This document shows, one piece after another, positions 60,540 through 64,000 of a stretch of 64,000 nt of DNA (positions are counted from its first letter, which is position 1; each line of letters starts with the position of its first letter). The DNA comes from Ruminococcus sp. (lineage in GTDB: Bacteria > Bacillota > Clostridia > Oscillospirales > Ruminococcaceae). The notes beneath the pieces are model-generated. The model did not search any database, was not told where the DNA came from, and saw nothing but the letters and a program-made list of their open reading frames with translations. The stretch is from assembly GCA_024697545.1 (NCBI GenBank), contig JAILFN010000027.1:1-64000 (forward strand), in the 5' to 3' direction. The position numbers and the translations under genes are program-made.

Positions 60540-61615
60540 TGAAAAGCATATTCAAAAAAACAGCAGCCGCACTTGCAGCCGCGGTAATGGCGCTGAGCCT
60601 TGCCTGCTGCGGAAACAGCGGCGCAGACGATGAGCTTCCCGAAGAGACAAAGCCGCCCGTCACGGTGACTCTGCCGCCCAAGGAGGATGACCCCGCGTCC
60701 GAGGCTGCGGAGCAGCAGACAGAGGTCTCAGAGCTGACCACCGAGGAAGAGGAGACTTCTCCCGAAGAGGAAAGCGTTTACGCTCCCGCTATGTGGAAAG
60801 TTACCTCCCCCGACGGCAAGACCATGTATATGGCGGGAAGTATGCACGCCCTGAATGACGAATGCTATCCCCTGCCCGAATACATCGACAGCGCTTACAG
60901 GCAGGCTGACGTTTTGGCGGTGGAATGCGATATCTCCGATTCGTCTTCTGCGGTCGCGGTGGCTTTGCAGTATTCCGACAAGCTCACCTACCCCGACGGC
61001 GGCAAGGCAAAGGATCACCTCAACAAGGGCGAATGGAAGGATATAGCTTCATACATAGAGCTTCACGGCGATGACCCCGCCGACTTTGAGAATTATCAGC
61101 TCTGGTATCTCTCACAGCAGCTCGAAGCCTACGCCGCAGCCGACGCGGGGCTTGACGCCACAAAGGGCATAGACCTTTACCTGCTCAACGACGCCCACAG
61201 CAGCGGCAAGGAGATATATGAGGTCGAGAGCGCCGAAGCACAGATGGCGATGCTCGTCAACTTCTCCGACGAGATATATTCGGTAGCACTCGAAGGCTAC
61301 TGCGCCGAGAACAACGACGATATCCGTCAGGAGATGCAGGATATGTACGAAGCATGGCGCACGGGAAACATCGAAAACTTAGATATCTCAAAGAGCGACG
61401 AGGATCTTTCAAAGGACGAGAATGAAGTCATGGCGGATTACTATCAGCAGCTTCTTTTCGACCGCAACGTCGGCATGGCGCAAGCCGTAAAGGATCTGCT
61501 GGCAGAGGGCAAAAACGTCTTCTACATGGTCGGTGCCGCGCACTATGTCGGCGACAAGGGCATAGTAGCCCTCCTCGAATCCGACGGCTACACTGTCGAG
61601 CGCGTGACAGAATAA
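60539..61615 (+). CDS. TraB/GumN family lipoprotein
   Basis: 358 residues. A signal peptide with lipobox (MALSLACCGNSG) is followed by an acidic Pro/Glu/Thr linker of about 50 residues. The TraB/GumN (TIKI-like) domain begins with WKVTSPDGKTMYMAGSMHAL and continues with YRQADVLAVECDIS. It ends with RNVGMAQAVKDLLAEGKNVF and YMVGAAHYVGDKGIVALLE. The two GS/GAAH metal-type motifs suggest a TIKI-like metalloprotease; the activity is unproven in most bacteria. The start overlaps the permease stop (TGATG), so translation is coupled. Confidence 0.88.
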   Translation: MKSIFKKTAAALAAAVMALSLACCGNSGADDELPEETKPPVTVTLPPKEDDPASEAAEQQTEVSELTTEEEETSPEEESVYAPAMWKVTSPDGKTMYMAGSMHALNDECYPLPEYIDSAYRQADVLAVECDISDSSSAVAVALQYSDKLTYPDGGKAKDHLNKGEWKDIASYIELHGDDPADFENYQLWYLSQQLEAYAAADAGLDATKGIDLYLLNDAHSSGKEIYEVESAEAQMAMLVNFSDEIYSVALEGYCAENNDDIRQEMQDMYEAWRTGNIENLDISKSDEDLSKDENEVMADYYQQLLFDRNVGMAQAVKDLLAEGKNVFYMVGAAHYVGDKGIVALLESDGYTVERVTE

Positions 61616-61618
61616 CAC

Positions 61619-61649
61619 AAAGCCGCCGCACTGTACGGCGGCTTTTTTG
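61619..61649 (+). terminator. Terminator of the ABC exporter operon
   Basis: AAGCCGCCG pairs with CGGCGGCTT around CACTGTA, followed by TTTTGG, immediately after the TraB/GumN stop. Confidence 0.9.
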
Positions 61650-61677
61650 GTGAGATTGCAAATTTTGTGTTAAGCGC

Positions 61678-61706
61678 TTGCATTTTAATAAATAATGTTG
61701 TATAAT
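61678..61706 (+). promoter_or_regulatory. Promoter of glyS
   Basis: TTGCAT (61678-61683), 17-bp spacer, TATAAT (61701-61706). The leader is only about 40 nt, too short for a T-box. Confidence 0.78.
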
Positions 61707-61753
61707 AGCTTTGTATCGTTTATATTTTAACATTTGAAAGGATTGATCTTAAA

Positions 61754-63139
61754 ATGCTGAATACCGAAAAGACAATGGATAAGATCGTCGCGCTCTGCAA
61801 GGGACGCGGCTTTGTATACCCCGGAAGCGAGATCTACGGCGGTCTTGCAAATACATGGGATTACGGTCCTCTGGGCGTTGAGCTCAAGACCAATATCAAG
61901 AACGCATGGAGAAAGAAGTTCATTCAGGAGAACAAGTACAACGTGGGTCTTGATTCCGCTATACTTATGAACCCCCAGACCTGGGTCGCTTCGGGACACC
62001 TCGGCGGATTCTCCGATCCCCTTATGGACTGTAAGGAATGCCACACCCGTCACCGCGCCGATAACCTCATCGAAGACTTCGACGGCACCAATGTTGCGGG
62101 CTGGACCAATGAACAGCTGATGGATTACATCAAGGAAAAGAACATCCCCTGCCCTCAGTGCGGCAAGCATAACTTCACCGATATCCGTCAGTTCAACCTG
62201 ATGTTCAAGACCTTCCAGGGCGTTACCGAGGACACCAAGAGCGAGCTTTACCTCCGTCCCGAGACCGCACAGGGCATATTCGTAAACTTCTCGAATATAC
62301 AGCGCACCACAAGAAAGAAGGTACCTTTCGGCGTGGCTCAGGTCGGCAAGTCTTTCAGAAATGAGATCACCCCCGGTAACTTTATCTTCCGTGTACGCGA
62401 GTTTGAGCAGATGGAGCTTGAGTTCTTCTGCAAGCCCGGCACCGACCTTGAATGGTTCGATTACTGGAGAGGCTTCTGCCGCGACTGGCTGTACAGCCTG
62501 AACATCAAGGAGGAGAACCTCAGACTCCGCGATCATTCCGCTGAGGAGCTCTGCTTCTACTCCAAGGCTACCACCGACTTTGAGTACCTCTTCCCCTTCG
62601 GCTGGGGCGAGCTTTGGGGCGTTGCTGACAGAACCGACTATGACCTTACTCAGCACATCAATACTTCGGGCAAGAGCCTTGATTACCTCGACCCCGAGAC
62701 CAACGAGAGATACGTTCCTTACGTTATCGAGCCTTCCCTCGGCGTAGAGAGACTGTTCCTTGCCGTTGTATGCGAGGCTTACGATGAGGAGAATATCGGC
62801 ACAGAGGAGAAGCCCGACGTTCGTACAGTAATGCACTTCCATCCCGCACTGGCACCTTTCAAGGCTGCCGTTCTGCCGCTCTCCAAAAAGCTCTCAGCAC
62901 CCGCTACCGAGCTGTTCGAGAACCTTTCCAAGAAGTTCATGGTTGACTATGACGAGGCAGGTTCCATCGGCAAGAGATACCGCCGTCAGGACGAGATCGG
63001 TACTCCCTTCTGCGTGACCTATGACTTCGAGTCCGAGACCGACGGCTGCGTTACCGTCCGTGACCGCGACAGCATGGAGCAGGTAAGAATGCCCATCGCA
63101 GAGCTTGAAGCTTACCTCGAAAGCAAGCTGGAGTTCTGA
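61754..63139 (+). CDS. glyS: Glycine-tRNA ligase, single-chain (alpha2) type
   Basis: 461 residues, a class II synthetase charging tRNA-Gly. N-terminal [20 protein letters not shown], a zinc-like cysteine set (CKECHTRH ... CPQCGKHN), motif 2 [20 protein letters not shown], motif 3 [12 protein letters not shown], and the anticodon-binding domain ([15 protein letters not shown]) with [18 protein letters not shown]. This is the alpha2 enzyme also found in Gram-positives and eukaryotes, not the alpha2beta2 form. It starts with GAAAGGA nine or ten bases upstream. Confidence 0.97.
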   Translation: MLNTEKTMDKIVALCKGRGFVYPGSEIYGGLANTWDYGPLGVELKTNIKNAWRKKFIQENKYNVGLDSAILMNPQTWVASGHLGGFSDPLMDCKECHTRHRADNLIEDFDGTNVAGWTNEQLMDYIKEKNIPCPQCGKHNFTDIRQFNLMFKTFQGVTEDTKSELYLRPETAQGIFVNFSNIQRTTRKKVPFGVAQVGKSFRNEITPGNFIFRVREFEQMELEFFCKPGTDLEWFDYWRGFCRDWLYSLNIKEENLRLRDHSAEELCFYSKATTDFEYLFPFGWGELWGVADRTDYDLTQHINTSGKSLDYLDPETNERYVPYVIEPSLGVERLFLAVVCEAYDEENIGTEEKPDVRTVMHFHPALAPFKAAVLPLSKKLSAPATELFENLSKKFMVDYDEAGSIGKRYRRQDEIGTPFCVTYDFESETDGCVTVRDRDSMEQVRMPIAELEAYLESKLEF

Positions 63140-63161
63140 TAATATCCCCCGATAAACACCC

Positions 63162-63198
63162 AAGAGCTGCTGCACCAAAGTGCAACAGCTCTTTTTTA
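63162..63198 (+). terminator. Terminator of glyS
   Basis: AAGAGCTGCTGCAC pairs with GTGCAACAGCTCTT (one mismatch) around CAAA, followed by TTTTAG. Confidence 0.9.
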
Positions 63199-63339
63199 GT
63201 CCCGATCAGGCACCCACAACTTCAACGCACCATAGCCGCCGATCACAAAGCTCACTAACTCACCTTTGACCGTACTGTATCGGTTTGTGAGCTTTGGGTG
63301 CTGTTCACCTGCTTGAAGCTCAGAGCAAAAGCTGTGCCC

Positions 63340-64000
63340 TCACTTCTCCGCCGCGATCTCCCCGACTGCCGCCGCAAGCATATCTATATCCTTTGCAGTC
63401 GTGAACGCCCCCGGCGACAGCCTTACCGTCCCCTGCGTCAGCGTGCCCATAGAACGATGAGCCAAGCCCGCACAGTGCAGCCCGCCCCTCAGTGCAAAGC
63501 CCCGCTCGGAAAGCTTCATAGACAGCGCCTGTGAGTTCATCTCACGAAGATCGAAGGAGCTTATCGGCACTCTCGTCTTGCAGGGATAGAGCTTAACGCC
63601 GTCTATCCGCGATACCGCTTTCTCAAAACGCTCCACCAGTGCCGCTTCTTGTTTTCTCAGCGCGGCAGGGGTCTTTCTCTTTACGAACTCGATCCCCGCG
63701 CCGAGACCCAGTATCCCCGCGGTGTTCAAAGTGCCGCTTTCCAGCCGCTCGGGCATCTGGTCGCCCTGCTCGGGGTCGGCGGAGTTTGTGCCTGTGCCGC
63801 CCTCGATCATGGTAGAAAGCGTGTACTCGCCGTTTGAGATCAGCAGACCCGTGCCCGTGGGTCCGTAAAGCGCCTTGTGCCCCGCCGTGCAGATGAAGTC
63901 AAAGCCGTCGGAAAGCTTCAGGTCGAGTATCCCCGCCGCCTGCGCCGCGTCTGCTATAAAGCATATCCCGCAGCTTCGGCAGACCTTTGAGATCTCGCGG
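63340..64000 (-). CDS. Cysteine desulfurase family protein (SufS/Csd-like), 5' end outside window
   Basis: The frame is open from the right window edge to the stop at 63340 (about 219 residues, the C-terminal half). It shows FIADAAQAAGILDLKL, the PLP lysine in CTAGHKALYGPTGTG, and the persulfide-loop RGGLHCAGLAHRSMGT with Cys in the SufS-type position. GGTGTNS and FEKAVSRIDGVKLY fit class V aminotransferase-fold desulfurases. The first ATG inside the window (63810) is internal. It likely removes sulfur from cysteine for Fe-S or thio-cofactors. A weak inverted repeat lies in the gap 63199-63339. Confidence 0.88.
   Translation of the reverse strand, partial: REISKVCRSCGICFIADAAQAAGILDLKLSDGFDFICTAGHKALYGPTGTGLLISNGEYTLSTMIEGGTGTNSADPEQGDQMPERLESGTLNTAGILGLGAGIEFVKRKTPAALRKQEAALVERFEKAVSRIDGVKLYPCKTRVPISSFDLREMNSQALSMKLSERGFALRGGLHCAGLAHRSMGTLTQGTVRLSPGAFTTAKDIDMLAAAVGEIAAEK

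Noticed and set aside
61727-62842. 371-aa minus-strand frame opposite glyS
   Set aside because: Antisense shadow of a highly conserved synthetase gene.

Overview
The window is chromosomal DNA of a Gram-positive, low-oxygen gut/rumen Clostridia bacterium, most like Ruminococcus (Oscillospiraceae). Grounds: a secreted GH5 cellulase beside a wall-anchored CE2 esterase, an intracellular glycogen phosphorylase/amylomaltase pair, formate-THF ligase, single-chain GlyRS, ECF-type transport, and strong AGGAGG-type ribosome binding sites with near-consensus sigma-A promoters. The species is an inference from these traits.

Region 1 (1-6130) is an AT-richer, mobile, decayed defence island. It holds an N-terminally truncated serine recombinase, a tyrosine recombinase bracketed by a perfect 26-bp inverted repeat (736-761 / 2060-2085), a PLD/SNF2-type helicase that has lost its C-terminus, and an OLD-like ATPase/TOPRIM nuclease remnant. 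The invertible segment carries a perfect TTGACA-17-TATAAT promoter pointing left in this orientation. Flipping the segment would aim it at the helicase gene, so this looks like a promoter-inversion switch, drawn here in the OFF state.

Region 2 (6130-17010): a LysR regulator, valS, then the sulfur-assimilation genes metY and cysK. Between a consensus promoter and metY lies a 16-codon leader ORF with a Cys-Arg-Cys-His core, a candidate cysteine-sensing attenuator. A divergent pair follows: GH5 cellulase (-) and CE2 esterase (+).

Region 3 (17068-30360, minus strand) is the most interesting functional unit. A consensus promoter leads into a cobalamin-riboswitch-like leader with an intrinsic terminator. 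A tightly packed nine-gene operon follows: surface beta-propeller protein, surface DUF4430 protein, alpha/alpha-barrel (prenyltransferase-fold) membrane-anchored protein, MoxR ATPase, DUF58-transglutaminase fusion, anchored DUF4430 protein, EcfT, fused double EcfA, ECF S component. The alpha/alpha barrel plus DUF4430 pair are the two folds of animal intrinsic factor/transcobalamin, here encoded separately. I infer a surface corrinoid-capture and uptake system.

Region 4 (30427-58145, minus strand) is mainly housekeeping: two-component system, rqcH, tsaB/tsaE, a DUF3810 protein, fhs, a transglutaminase-like lipoprotein, a CNNM/CorC protein, a GH13 enzyme, thioesterase, an unknown protein, CPBP protease, metF, engB, lon, a DUF1934 protein, murI, ddl, a eukaryote-type hisA, a second transglutaminase-like lipoprotein, malQ and glgP. 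Region 5 (58337-64000): an ABC exporter operon with a TraB/GumN lipoprotein, glyS, and a cysteine desulfurase cut by the window edge. Palindrome-rich interspersed repeats fill three of the larger gaps (5905-6130, 34320-34590, 47010-47320). I saw no tRNA, rRNA, CRISPR array or intact insertion sequence.
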